NCBI GenBank assembly: GCA_030549775.1
Contig: CM060180.1
Span: forward strand, 81,809,672 to 81,873,671
DNA length: 64,000 nucleotides
Direction of reading: 5' to 3'
Source of the DNA: Tamarix chinensis
Taxonomy: Eukaryota; Streptophyta; Magnoliopsida; Caryophyllales; Tamaricaceae
Shown: one piece after another, positions 23,621 to 35,560 of the stretch
Numbering within the stretch: the stretch's first letter is position 1
Layout of the letters: each line of letters starts with the position of its first letter
Notes under the pieces: model-generated
Database searches by the model: none
What the model was told of the DNA's origin: nothing
What the model saw: the letters and a program-made list of their open reading frames with translations, nothing else
Position numbers and translations under genes: made by a program

Positions 23621-24261
23621 TCATGACCGCGAGTTTCACATGGTTGACAAATCAGTCGCTTAATGGGATGATTCTTATGATATAATGCAGTGAGATAATC
23701 AGTGGTTGAGGTACAACAAGGACATTGCATTGTTGAGGAATTGGTGGATAGTGGAGGCTTAAAATGATTGATGAGACTAGTTATATCAATAAGGTATACA
23801 TTCTTTTTGCGAAACTTTTCCTTACAGAACTTCATTTTTAAGTGTGATTGAATTGGAATAATTTAAGACTTGATGACCTCCGAGAAAATTTTTCAAAATA
23901 CTTGTGAGTTGATAAAAAAATGTTAAAAAAGACTCATGTTGATATGTGGATTCAATTATCAAACCTAATAGCTTTAATTACCCGATGCCAATGTGTCGAT
24001 GTCTTATAATTATAGTGGTGAAAATTTATACAGTAGTTATTGAAAAAAACATTGCATAATTGTTGAAAAATCTATTTAATGACCATGAAAAGTTACTACA
24101 AAAGCTACTATAGCTTGAATCATTGCATTTAACAAAATAACATAGAAAATTGATCTTATAATAAAAATAACTTTATTGAAGATACTAATTAAACTAAATA
24201 TCAATTTGGTTTGAAAATTAAAATAACAAAAATCACATACCTAAGAGTTGAAATTAATAAG

Positions 24262-24954
24262 TGAAACACCTCAAGATTTTGCAAACATTTATTTTTGGGT
24301 GCTTGCCCTTTTTATTCAATACTTAACCCTAAACCTTGGTTTATTATCTCTTTTAACCCACAACTTGTAATCCTAACTATTTCTTAAATATTCTACCTAA
24401 CCCCTTTATTTATTTATTTCTCTACCCCTCACCTTAAACTTTTATTTTTTGTTTTGGCTTTGCTAAAAAAACTAAGCATAATCTAACTAATAAAAGACCC
24501 CCACTTCACCTCCTTACCACTTCTTTATCACACAAACCCTTATCCATTGTCCTCTATCTTCTCCATCTCCATGCACCACCACCCTTTTCACTCTTTATTT
24601 TACAACAATCTACCACTCCTTCATATCTCTCTCCTTGTACATGCAACATCCCTCTTCAACTACTCCCTTCCCCTTTCATTCTTCGATCATCCTTACAACC
24701 CAACTGAATTGTCTTCTCCCTCCATTCTCCTTCCTCTTCCTAAAATTTTCTTTATACCACCATCTTTGTAGACAACCACCACCCAAAAACTAACCTCCAA
24801 CCTATTAACAACAAATCCAAACACCACCGATAGTGGAACAACAACTCCCATTTTGACACCTATTCACCTAGCCGAGCACCACCCCAACTTTTGCCATTTT
24901 TTTAGCCTTTATAACACCTTAGCTTCACTAGGGTTGTGGGTAGTTACTCTAGAT
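24262..24954 (+). mobile_element. Start of another long LTR (plus orientation), truncated
   Basis: It begins TGAAACACCTCAAGATTTTG, very like the own-strand start TGAAATACCTCAAAAATCC of the solo LTR. A pyrimidine-rich leader follows (24290-24950), as in the other LTRs. It stops at the hAT-like end near 24955. A short open stretch at 24547-24771 is low-complexity leader sequence. Confidence 0.5.
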
Positions 24955-26157
24955 TAAGGTTGTAAATGAGTTGAGCTATCTCATGAAGTTATCGGATTGG
25001 TTAATTAAAAGCACGACTTCACTTAGCTAGTTTAGTGAAATGAGCCGATCTCGAGCAACAAAAGTTCAGCTTAGCTCATTTATAGCTTAAGCTTGAGAGC
25101 TTGGCTTGACTCAGCTCATTCATTTAGTTAAATGAGTTGTAACACTCATAAATTTTGAACCAAAAAATGTTGTTTTGAAGATAATATGGAAGCATTTTTA
25201 AAACAACATCGAAGATTGTCATTCATAGGAGAGGCATGATCATCACCAAACACCTGTTTGATTTAAGGCAAAATGAAACAATGAAACAATGAACCAAACC
25301 ATGCATGCATCAATAATATAACAATGATAGCCAAAAGTTTAGAACGATATAGATAAGGATGAGGTTACAAAAATCAAATATGGAAACCAAAGCCAAGAGT
25401 AAAAATAACTAGAAAGAACAAAAACATTCCAACACAATAGGCAAAATACATTTAAGTAGGTTAGTCTAAATCTTAACTAAATGGAAATGCAACTTTAAAT
25501 CCCAATAAATAGTTGGCTACTAGACCATGAAATCATCATCATCATTCTCAAGCTGAGAGTTGTTACCCTATAAATTGTCACCTACTAGCTAGAGCAAAAG
25601 TCAGTTCATCATAGTGACCACACAAATGTAGTACCAGTGAAGCACTGTTAAAACAAACTATCTAAAATATGGTAAGGGCTTATGCTGCATAATGAGGTCA
25701 CATAGCAACATGGTATAAACACATACTCAGATAATATAACTTCTAGGCTCATGAATATAATATGATAAAGCATGCTTATGCAAGAATAATGGAAGAAATA
25801 ATAATACATGAAATTCATTAAACTCATGTATATTAGACTATATTATTAATCATCAACTTAGTGATTACAAACTTCAAATTATGGTTTTAAATGAGCTTAT
25901 TAGATTTAGTTTAGGCTTGGGCTTGGATCAATTATAAACAAGCCAATCTTTTAACAAGCTAAGCCAAGTTAACTCTTAAGCTTTTGTGGTAAAAGGGTCG
26001 AGCCCAAAATTTTCATACTCAAGCTTAGATCATTTAATAAATAAGCCTAAATATAAGGCCTGAGCATTGCTCATTTAGCTAAATAATTGAGCCAAGAAAG
26101 CCTTTAATGATTCAAGATCAAAATGCTTATGAGCAGCTTGATTGATTTACAACTCTA
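24955..26157. mobile_element. hAT-like element ends flanking an LTR-like insert (tentative)
   Basis: The left end TAAGGTTGTAAATGAG and right end ATTTACAACTCTA form an imperfect inverted repeat. Both sides carry GAGCTnAGC-type subterminal repeats (24960-25136 and 25880-26150). The flanks CTCTAGAT and CTTCAAAT match at only 5 of 8 positions. Inside, TGTAACACTCATAAATTTTG at about 25140 looks like an LTR edge, so another element may be nested. Confidence 0.45.
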
Positions 26158-27300
26158 CTTCAAATTATTAAGATATTTAAGTCAAGCACACCTAATTCTC
26201 CACCATGAAAAAATTCATGGAAGCATACATACATAATAGGATACCACACCACATGGGGTCAAGATAAATCAAAAGGGCCTTTCTTCGGGGATACTACACC
26301 CTCTATACAATTTATACCCTTGCCGTAATAGCCAATATATATTAGAATACCACACCCACCATAAATGGTCAGAGTACATTAAGGGAGACTGTACTCGGAT
26401 GCCTCACCTACCACACCTTAAATGCATCCACTGCAAGGGTTACACAAATTTAGGATACCACACCCACCTAAACAATTGACAATAAGTGCTAGGGGCTTCT
26501 ATTGGTTTACCTCACCCGCCCATACTAGACATTAATGACATGCTAGCCCACCAAAGTATTATCATAACCTCAAAGATATGCACCTACTCCCTACCAATTA
26601 CAACTTGGTAGAGAAGAAAATAGGTATTGTGTGATAGATAAAAAAAAGGCTACCCACCCACCTACTCTTAGCTAATTACCCCAAAAGTTAGTGAAAATGC
26701 TCAAATGAAATCTTAATATATTATTATTAAATTCAAAGTTATATTATAGATCATAACTAACTCCTTTAATAACCAATTAGGTGTTTCTAAGTGATAATAC
26801 CAAACACAACACAAGATATACAAGCTACCAATTGAGTGTTTACAGATGACACCAAACTTGATTACATAAGGCATCTAAGCTACATCACTTTATTCCTCAT
26901 TTCAATTTAAAAATGTTTAAATCATGATTAAAATATTTTTATTAAATGGAATCATTAATATATAATTCCCAAAGAAAGATCATCGAATGACAAGTAAACA
27001 TGAGAAACTCAAATCGACCGATTGATTAGTCATTAAGACCAATTAACTATTTTGGTCACACTCCATCAAAGAAAGAACACATAATAATTTTAGTAGAATG
27101 TTTAGTCCAGCTGATAGACTATTCATGGGAATCAGGCGATGAGTTTATCTAAATAAGTCTATGAGAAAGTGAATATTTTCTCTATTTTCACCTTGCTTTG
27201 CCTTCACTATAAGACTTCATTTAGTCTCTATTATATATTTTACTATGGTTCTAGTCTATTATTTGCACTACTACTCTCATGAGTTTTATTTATTCAAGAA
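26158..27300. other. Repeat-like tract, not classified
   Basis: Contains repeated 'ggataccacaccca' and 'acctcacc.accac' phrases (26240-26520), which suggests LTR-derived sequence. No coding region is recognised. Confidence 0.35.
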
Positions 27301-28697
27301 TTTCCATAAAAATGAGCACATCTAAGAAAGTAGTGCATGTTTTCAATGCAAAGGCCCCAACATGGAAGGCATTGAAGGATGATAAATCAACCCAATGTGT
27401 GCATGGAAGAGTCTAAAAGTTAAAAGATCCTATGCTAAGAAGTTTAAAAGAAACAAGAAGATGGTACTACACAGTCAGTAGCATACCCTGTTGTACAACC
27501 ATGCAATACTTATATGTGCATATTCGAAGAAAAAGAAACCTCATGGCTAGGTTGTGTAGATCATGCATAGTTGTGAGGAATTTTATTGAAGAAGTTGAAG
27601 CCGTAGACTTTGCATAGCTAGGCAATGCACAAATCACATGGCCGTGTAGAGTTCAAATATCCCCTGTTCAAGAGCAAGAATGCTACACGTCCAGGTTGTG
27701 TAGGCCTTGCATAGTCATGCAATGACAATTACTCCATGTTCATCATCCGTGACATGCCTTGTGTGCCTGCGAGTATTTAAGGCACACTTTGGGAACTTCT
27801 TGGGCAGTTTTTAGAGGAGATTTAAGAGCACTTTTCCTCTCTTATTCCCAATAAAAATCTTCATATAATTTTGGTTATTTTCATTAGTTCGATTTTTTGG
27901 AGATTCAAGTACATATTCGTGTATGATCAACTCATAATCGACATTATTCTCCTCCGATTTAGGGCTAATTCAATCTAATTTCTCTTCTTTATAATTTTAT
28001 ACTATCGTTATGTTTATTATGAAATTAACTTTGTTTATTTTCCTTGAAAATATGAGTGAGTAATCCTTTTTGCTAGAATTGATCTAGATCCATTTGGTAT
28101 TAATATGATAAATTCAGGTATTACGTCATATGTTTAGTTCATATTTACTGTTTCATGTACTAGGATAAATTGTTATAAAGTGGATTTCATGAAATCCGAC
28201 CTCCTTAGACATTTTCTACAATGGAAAAGTTGAAATTATTATCGAAAAGTAGCATACGAAGTGGAATTTAAGCAATCATGAAAGTAGATGTTTAATTCTT
28301 AGGGAATCTGTGACACTTAATGGATTTGATTTAATTTGTTAGTCACAAAAGTAGTTGCCAAATTAGATTAAATACATTCTTAGACCTTGAAAGATTCTAA
28401 CAAGTATATTTAGACCGATTGTTCACAGCTATTAAATTACACTACGACACATATGTTGTTTCATCATTGATTACCAATTTAGATATCAATGTTTAATCCT
28501 AGGTTTTATATCTATTGTTTTAGAGCTTATAATTAAAAATTCTTTGTATTTCTTCTCGCTACCTACTTGCATATTTTTGCTCCATATTGATCTAGATAGC
28601 TAGAATAATGAAGTTGTGTACTTAATTGTGAATTCCCTATGAGATACGAACTTGAAGTGCTATAACGAATCCATGCACTTGCGAATTGAGCCCATCA
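27300..28697 (+). mobile_element. Athila-type LTR (plus orientation)
   Basis: It ends ...GCCCATCA at 28697, followed six bases later by an Athila PBS. The phrases 'aatccatgcacttgcgaatt' and 'tgagatacgaacttg' near the end are typical of Athila-type LTRs. CATGG/GTGTAG motif pairs cluster at 27480-27740, just before a TATTTAAGG promoter-like box (about 27773). The left edge is not fixed. Confidence 0.6.
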
Positions 28698-28703
28698 AGT
28701 TTT

Positions 28704-28721
28704 TGGCGTTGTTTACGGGGA
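28704..28721 (+). other. Athila primer-binding site
   Basis: Reads TGGCGTTGTTTACGGGGA, 14 of 18 identical to the known Athila PBS TGGCGCCGTTGCCGGGGA, directly downstream of an LTR end. Confidence 0.75.
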
Positions 28722-28849
28722 CTTCGTCCAATTGATATTGTGTTCTTTATTATCTGGATAGACTAGATCCTTTAATTTCTTTATGCTTTTGACCTTTTAT
28801 CCTCTCTATTTGATAGCTCATTGTTTTCATTTTTAGGTACCTTTTATAC

Positions 28850-29320
28850 AACAACCTTTTCGACTTGGGACTCTAGCTGAGTTTGAACTTGAGATCAAAT
28901 GGACATTGACTGCACTAAGGAGGTGGATGCGTGAGATAAAAGCAAGCATGAGCTCAAGAACCATGGCTTAAACTAACGAAGAGGAAGAACACCACCACTC
29001 TCTTAAAGAGTCTGCATCTCCAAATGCCTATAGGACATAATCAAGTATATAGAACCATAATGTAGCTACTAACAACTTTGAATTAAATCTTTCATTGCTC
29101 ATCACGGTACAGTAAAAATCAATGTAGTGGTAGCCCAATAGAGGATCCAAATTTTCACATTTATAATTTCCTTGAGTATTGTGACACTTTGAAGAAGAAC
29201 TAATTGTCGGACGATGGGATCAAGCTGTGGTTATTTCCATTCTCAATGTGAGATAAGGAGAGGGATACTTTGGTTTCCCCTAGGGATCACTGCCAATGAG
29301 TCTACGATGGTGTTTTAGTT
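28850..29320 (+). pseudogene. Athila gag N-terminal remnant
   Basis: Begins with an EFELEIKWTLTALRRWMRE-like phrase (about 28878-28935). A NNFEL phrase lies near 29070. EDPNFHIYNFLEYCDTLKKN and LSDDGIKLWLFPFSM follow at 29140-29245. This is the Athila gag order, with several stops. The homology then gives way abruptly to chromovirus gag near 29320. Confidence 0.7.
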
Positions 29321-29589
29321 CGAGTAGGGGATGAACTTCAGTATCCATCATATAATGGAAGCAGTAGCCTTCACTGATTTGGCTACCCTTTATGAGTGCG
29401 CCTGTATCGCCACCACTCTAGTCTAGGAGCAAACCACCATCCTCGGGAAGAGGAAACTTGAGGGCTAAAGTTCTAAGAGTAGGACCCTACCGCGAGCAAG
29501 AGGACCCATGAGACACTAGCGGAGAGATTAGGTTAGAGGTTAGGGGCCACTAAGGGGACCAATTTGCAGAGGATATGGTTGGAGTCACC

Positions 29590-30078
29590 AGAGCAAAGAT
29601 TGTGGAGGAAAGCTCGTAACCTACCTAAACTGTGGTAAGTTAGGCCATCGAGCATTTGAATTTCAGGGACCACCACATTCCAATCAGTATCAAACCCAAC
29701 AATACCAATAGAAGGGACCCCTGATTTCCTAGCAACAAGCCTTCCAACAACACATCCAGATCGCATCCCTGCAGTTTTAGGAGCAAGCACTTGTTCCAAC
29801 TGGTGCCCCAGTTCAGGATGCCAAGGGAAGGCCTCAGGGACCCATACACTTTCCTTAGAAAGAAGGTAGGTCAGGTAGATGCCTAAACGTGATTATTCAG
29901 GCCAATGTTGACCACTAGCTAGACATCGTCACAGGTATGTTCACCATAATATCCTTGCCACTACATATTCTCTTTGATTTAGGTGCATCCCTGTCTTTTG
30001 TGTCCACTTCATTTGTTGCCAAGGCTAAACTGTCACCATCTGCTAGCGTAGAAATGTATGTGATGCTTCCTTCAGGTG
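29590..30078 (+). pseudogene. Chromovirus zinc knuckle and protease remnant
   Basis: The knuckle keeps CGKLGHRAF (29628-29654), but its first and last Cys are lost (a Leu-Asn before the Cys, Phe in place of the final Cys). The protease keeps VTGMFTI..LPLHILFD, and its catalytic triad reads D-L-G (Asp codon 29975-29977) instead of D-S-G, then ASLSFVSTSFVA. The Ser/Thr loss and upstream stops indicate inactivity. Confidence 0.7.
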
Positions 30079-30087
30079 ATAGGGATT

Positions 30088-31070
30088 GACTAAGTCGGCC
30101 GTATTTATTCTGATGAAGTCCATGTGGAGTATGGATCAGTTAGTAGTTACCTACTTGAAGTATGTGGTTAGTCGACATGGGGTTCTAGAGGACATTATAT
30201 CAGATAGGGATTTGAGGTTTCTCTCTCATTTCTAGAGAAAGCAGCAAGAAGTCCTAGGGATAAATTTGAAGATGAGTACAACTTTTCACCCTGCCATAGA
30301 TGGATAAACAAAGCATACCATACAAACCCTAGAGGATATGTTGAGGGCCTGTATGTTGGATTTCTAGGGTTGTTGGGAGGAGTGTCTACATTTGATAGAA
30401 TTTTCATAGAAAAACAACTATTGGGCCAATATAGGGATGGCTTCCATCGAACATTATACGGGTAGAAGTGTAAGACCCCTTTGTGCTGGAATAACATTAG
30501 CCAGACGGTGGTGTTGGGACTTGAAATGATCAGGGAGATGACCAAGAAATTCCATCATATTCGGGACCAGATGAGAGTGGTATATAGTAGAAAAAAGAGT
30601 TATGCAGATCGAAAGTGCCTGGATAATGATTTGGAGCTTGGGAAAAAAGTGTTGTTGAGGGTTTCTCCCACAAAGGGCATGTAGATATTTGGCAGAAAGG
30701 GTAAGCTAAGCCCAAGGTACATCGGCCCCTTTAAGAACTTGGAGTAGGCATGTGAGGTTACTTATCAGTTGTCCCTTCCTCCAAAATTGGCATGACTTCA
30801 CAATGTGTTTTATATCTCGTAGTTGCGAAAGCACAATGCTGATCCCTTCCACGTGATCTGGCAAGATGAGATAGAGCTCAACAATTCTCTAACCTATAAA
30901 GAGCGACTTATGTGAATCCTGGATACCAAACTCAGGAAGACCCCCATTAGTGCAGTTTCCCTTGTGAATATTTTCTAAAGCTAACATGGAACCGAAAAAG
31001 CTACTTGGGAAGGTGAGAAGGACATGCGTGAGATGTATCTAGAACTTTTTGTTGCAAGTACGATAATCCT
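30088..31070 (+). pseudogene. Chromovirus integrase and C-terminal domain remnant
   Basis: LTKSAVFILMKS starts the core. VVSRHGVLEDIISDRDLRF holds a catalytic Asp. IDG followed by a stop and TKHTIQTLEDMLRACMLDF gives the Glu region. The tail has KKSYADRKCLDNDLELGKKV, LLRVSPTKGM, a stop, GRKGKLSPRYIGPF, and ends near ATWEGEKDMREMYLELF, a chromodomain-like end of Del/Tekay elements. At least six stops occur. Confidence 0.8.
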
Positions 31071-32029
31071 TAGTAAACCCTTTTCTTTAAGGGGATAGTA
31101 GTATCATGATTCATATTTGTATTATGCTTATCATCTTAGAATGGTTTTTCCTTAGCCCTATAATTTAGCCTGTGACTTTGGGGACAAAGTCTTTTTTTAA
31201 GGGGGTAGTGATGTGATATCCCAAAATCTTAATTTAGGAAATTATGATAAAGTTGGGATTTATTTGTGAGATTAATTAAATATAATATTTTAATGAAGTA
31301 ATGGGAGTAATTAAGACCAAAAAAAGGAGGAAAATAATGAAAAAATTAATTAGGAAAGATTAGGATAATTTACTAATTTAAAATAGAATTTAGGAAGATT
31401 TACCCGAAAATTTCTAAATTAATATAAAAAGGAATTTAAGTATTATCTTACTAATTTTTATTATTTTAAAATGTTCATAAATACTAAAATATCCTAAATA
31501 CCCAAACTACCCTAGTTTCCTTTTTCTTTTTTTCCCCATTTTTCCTTTTTCTTCTTCCTTTTCCCCCTTTCCTCCTTTTTCTTTTTCTCCTCTTTTTCCC
31601 TCGGTGAGGCCCAACCTCCCCCTCCTCTCTTCTCTCCCTCACACGGCCCAGCCCGCCTCTCTTCTTTTCCTTTTCTCCCCCTCGCCCACCTGGTCTTTTT
31701 ATTCTCTTTCTTTTTTCTTTTCCCCTGACCAGCCGCCCTAGCCCTTTAATCTTCTTCCTCCCTTTACCTCCCTTGTGTTGCAGGTAGGGCCTACAAATCT
31801 ACCACTGATTGACCTACCTTTCCATTGTACCGCCCCGACCAACTTCCCCTCTCTCTCCCTCATCACTTTCCTTTCCAATTCAAGCCAAACCACCCTCACC
31901 TACCTGCCTAGCATGCTCCTCTTCCCTTCCTTTTTCCTCTACTTGTCGCCTGTACTAATCAACCTACTACTTTCGGCCGCACAAGCCCCTCCCACATCCA
32001 CCCCTTACCTTCTTCTCCCTCCCTTAGCC

Positions 32030-32037
32030 TATAAATA
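32030..32037 (+). promoter_or_regulatory. TATA box candidate in the chromovirus LTR
   Basis: TATAAATA is embedded in the pyrimidine-rich segment ('gcctataaataccccac'). It is the best TATA match in the leader and sits about 820 bases into the LTR. Confidence 0.45.
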
Positions 32038-32702
32038 CCCCACATTGACCCCCAATTTTCCCCTCTTTTGCTTTACCTAGAAAACCCAGCCATTTCGCCG
32101 CCACCACTTCAAACATCGCCCCAACTATTGCTGTGTAACACCACCCACTCCCTTCCTTGCATTACCCTCCACGAAACCAACCCACTCACCACCCTTAACT
32201 CCCACTACACAATCCACCCCAATCGTGCAAAGTAGGCAACTCGAGTTGCCCTTTGCACCTCATCGTTGCCCCTCTCGTTTCCGTGCGCCTCCTCCTCCTC
32301 CATAATCACCGCCTCTCCTACCACCCAATCATCCCAATAGAATATCCTCTACCTTCCTCTACCTTTCCTTCTCCCTTTCTCCCTCTCCTTCCTCCTCCCT
32401 CCTTCTCCACCACCCTCGATCGCCACAACTACCAACACCTGCACCACCACCTTGCTGTGCTACCACCACCACGACAACCCTCTCAGCTCAGAGAGTCCAC
32501 CACCCCCACAACCACCATCTCATAGTCTCTCTTCTATCCTAAAAGACCCACCTACCCTAAAACCACCACTTCAACTATTGCCGCCCCTCGCCGTCGTTTT
32601 GCGCCACCGCCGTCACTGCCACCTAGCTGCCATCCTCACTAAGTTGTACCCTAACCCTTCCTAGCCCTTAAGTATAATTTATTTGATATAGTTATTATTC
32701 TA

Positions 32703-32733
32703 ACTTTACTATTACTACTACTACTACTACTAT
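32703..32733. repeat. (TAC)n microsatellite
   Basis: Run of tactactactactactac inside the LTR. Confidence 0.85.
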
Positions 32734-32869
32734 TAAAGTTATTATCATTATTAATATTGATATTGTTACTAATATTCTACCATAACTATTATGACCACCT
32801 AATCTTATTTTGGCTAATAATAGTATGGTTAAGCACTTTAAGGATAACACCCTTATTTTTACTAGAAAA

Positions 32870-32871
<2 letters not shown>

Positions 32872-32907
<36 letters not shown>

Positions 32908-32908
32908 C
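32872..32908. repeat. (TTA)n microsatellite
   Basis: About twelve consecutive TTA units inside the LTR. The collinear part of the solo LTR (16040-16115) carries a broken AAT run, so the repeat is an inherited, expandable feature of this LTR family. Confidence 0.9.
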
Positions 32909-35260
32909 ACTAATACTAGTCCATACTAAGGGTAAAGTAGGGAACAATGAAAATGATAATGAGAGGGAATTAACCCTAGTGTTTTCCTCTTATAGGTGAG
33001 CCAAGTCCGACCCCTAAGGAGGCATAGGAGCGTGCTCCAAGCTCGGTGTTGTTTTAGGTAAGGATGTGGTTAAGGCTTAATACATGTATTATATGTGTTA
33101 CATGTTATGTGTGATAGATATTTGTGTGTACCTTATGTAGTTATGAACTATGTACTTGTAGCACAGCTTGCTAAGCATGGAGCTAAGGTAAGTTATATGT
33201 GTTCTTTTTATGGCATATGTAATATGATAATGTGTCTTGTACCTAGTGATGCTTGTGTAATATGACCCTTTAGGACATGCATGCTTGGAGGCTTTAAATG
33301 ATATGATGTAGTGGTGAACAGATGAAAGGGAGTAAAGGAAGTGAGTTGACTAGAAGGAAGTAAGAATGGCATAAGTATCTCATAACTTATAGGTAGACAA
33401 ATAAAAGGATACTATGAATAAAATAAGAGGGTGAAATAAATTTTACATGGGGAGTATAGGGCTTGCATAGGGATGATGTTTACGTGGAAAAAGTTGAATT
33501 GAGGGTTAAATGAGGTGAGGAAAGAGTTGTTGGGGTGACTGGATTCCATAGGTGAAAAATAGTACGTGGGTTGGTATAAGGGTGCATGGGGGACTTAGCT
33601 ATAGGGTTTGGGAGGAAAACCCTAAGTGGGGGAGAATATGGAAGAGATAAATAACGGGAAGGACTGGAGTATAGGGTGATAGTGGAAGTATTTCACATGG
33701 AAGAAGGAATGGTAAGTGAGAGTGATGGAGGGACAACCTCTAAGAAAAGAGATGTGCTAGGGTTTGGGGTGACCAATTAGGGTTTCATGGCCATACATGC
33801 AAAATATGAAGTAAAGTGGGATATTTGAGGATGGATCGAGTGAGGTGATGGGTTGGGGGCAAATAAAGCATGGGTTGTGTGAGAGAGAGGAATGTTGGGC
33901 CATGTAAGCTAGACTAGGGTTTCTTAGGGAAAACCCTAGAGGGCAATGGTGAGTTAACACCAATATATGGGGAAAGTAGGCCTTGACCCACACACATAGG
34001 AGTTGGCTTTTATGGTAAGTAAGGAAAGGGGAGAGGACATCTGGATGTATTAGGAGGTGTATAAGTCCCAGTATATGGGACAAGCTCTTTAGGATAATAG
34101 GAGTAGATGGGTTGTATGAGTGGGAAGTCCAAGGGGGCATGCATGTTTAGGGTGGAAATATTTATCAAATAAGATAGGAATAAGATACTAACCATTTAAA
34201 GAGAAAGATTATTGAGTTAGGCACAGACCGGTCCATCGGCAAATAACAATGGACATATGCTTTGTGCCCTGGAGACTGTTCCACGACAAATAATAGTGGC
34301 CGGTGCGTTTTACTCTAGGTGTTTTCCCGTCCACTGGCTATAATAGTGGGGGATCTCGAGCTTAAAAAACCAAACCTAATGATGATAAGCCATGAAAAAT
34401 ATACTATTTTCTTATAGTGAAACACCATGAGAGCCGGGGTCAAACAGGTCCACCAACGAATAATAGTTGCTAGGTGCCTTGTGCCTTAGAGACCGTTCCA
34501 CTGGCGAATAATAGTGGCCAAGTGCGTTTTACCCTAGGTGTTTTCCGATCCGTCGACTATAATAGTGGGGTTTTTGTACTCGCATGAACTTATAATGAGA
34601 ATGGTGTGAAATGGAAATAATGACTAGAGATCTAATGATTATGTCTAACCAGACTGAATTACTATGTGTACTACCTATCTTTCATGTACGGCTTTTCTGC
34701 ATGGCTACCTAGTTGTATTACATATCTTTCATGTATAGCCTTAGATGCATGGTTACCTTATTCAGTATGTAGCATACTGATTACCCGTTTCATGGGTGCT
34801 ACTCATTCTTACGAATATATGTCTCTTCTGAGTTGGTCTAGGTAGGAGACGCTGTGTTCGATGCCTATGACGTATTTAAGGCACCGGGCGGGGCTGAGTG
34901 TTGACATATGGGACTTGGCATGGGGCCTAAGAGCGATGTAGTCCAAACTCTTCTTTTTCCAACTTTTATCCTATCTTACTGTATTATTCTCTCCCTTTAG
35001 GGCCTTTGACTATGTTAGTGTTTCCATTTTGTAATGACTTTTAATCACGCACTCTGATTTTCGCTTTATGAATCTTTTAGATTTCTATGGTTCTATATCC
35101 TAGTTGGTTTAATGTCTTGTGAAATTATTTCATAGCCTTGTGGTTGGTGCAAGACTGTCTGGGGGCCAGCCTTGTGTTGATTATGGTGGTAGTACCCCTT
35201 GTGCTTGTATATTTTTTTAAATAAATAAAATTTTTAACTTTGATTTTTGGGGGTGTTACA

Positions 35261-35560
35261 ATATAATATTAGACCCTACATTAACAATGTCTACCACACA
35301 AATATGTAAATATAAATTTTCATAATTTAAAATTTAAGAATCTATCAAAAGAGCACAATAATGGATTTAGCAATTTGAACAACTTATTGATCAAGGTTTC
35401 ACATAAGAATTTCATAAGTTTTGAAAAGTTGAATATACACATGCACACATGTACACTGTGATATTGATTAAGGTTTAGGGTTGTTGTGTTGAATACAGAG
35501 GCTGCTACCCACAACCTTCAACAATCATTATCTAAATGCAACTTTCCCAATATACCTATG
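35261..35560. other. Unassigned AT-rich spacer
   Basis: Between the LTR end and the repeat upstream of the PDS5 gene. Nothing recognisable. Confidence 0.35.

Larger units (their letters stand above)
29320..31211 (+). mobile_element. Internally deleted chromovirus (Del/Tekay-like Gypsy) internal region
   Basis: Order on the plus strand: gag C-terminal part (29340-29480), decayed zinc knuckle (about 29620-29665), protease (about 29900-30078), integrase core (30088-30500), integrase C-terminal and chromodomain-like region (30530-31070), and polypurine tract TTTTTTAAGGGGGTAG (about 31193-31208). The entire reverse transcriptase and RNase H (normally about 2 kb) are missing between 30078 and 30088. 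Stops are common, so the copy is dead. Confidence 0.85.
31212..35260 (+). mobile_element. 3' LTR of the chromovirus, about 4.05 kb
   Basis: It starts TGTGATATCCC directly after a polypurine tract and ends GGGGGTGTTACA. It is collinear in reverse with the solo LTR at 13482-17644: pyrimidine-rich leader (31500-32660), 'taggtgag...aaggaggcataggagc' box (32994-33035) and a 'gtggg...aatagtgg' plus 'atgggtgctactcatt' block (34200-34820). A TATAAATA box at 32030 could be the element promoter. Open stretches in the leader, such as 31775-32080 and 32253-32525, are Pro/Leu/His-rich low-complexity translations, not genes. The flank after the end is ATATA; the 5' partner is lost. Confidence 0.82.

Noticed and set aside
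31775..32525. Pro/Leu/His-rich plus-strand open frames
   Set aside because: Lie in the same leader segment of the chromovirus LTR. Composition alone explains the lack of stops.
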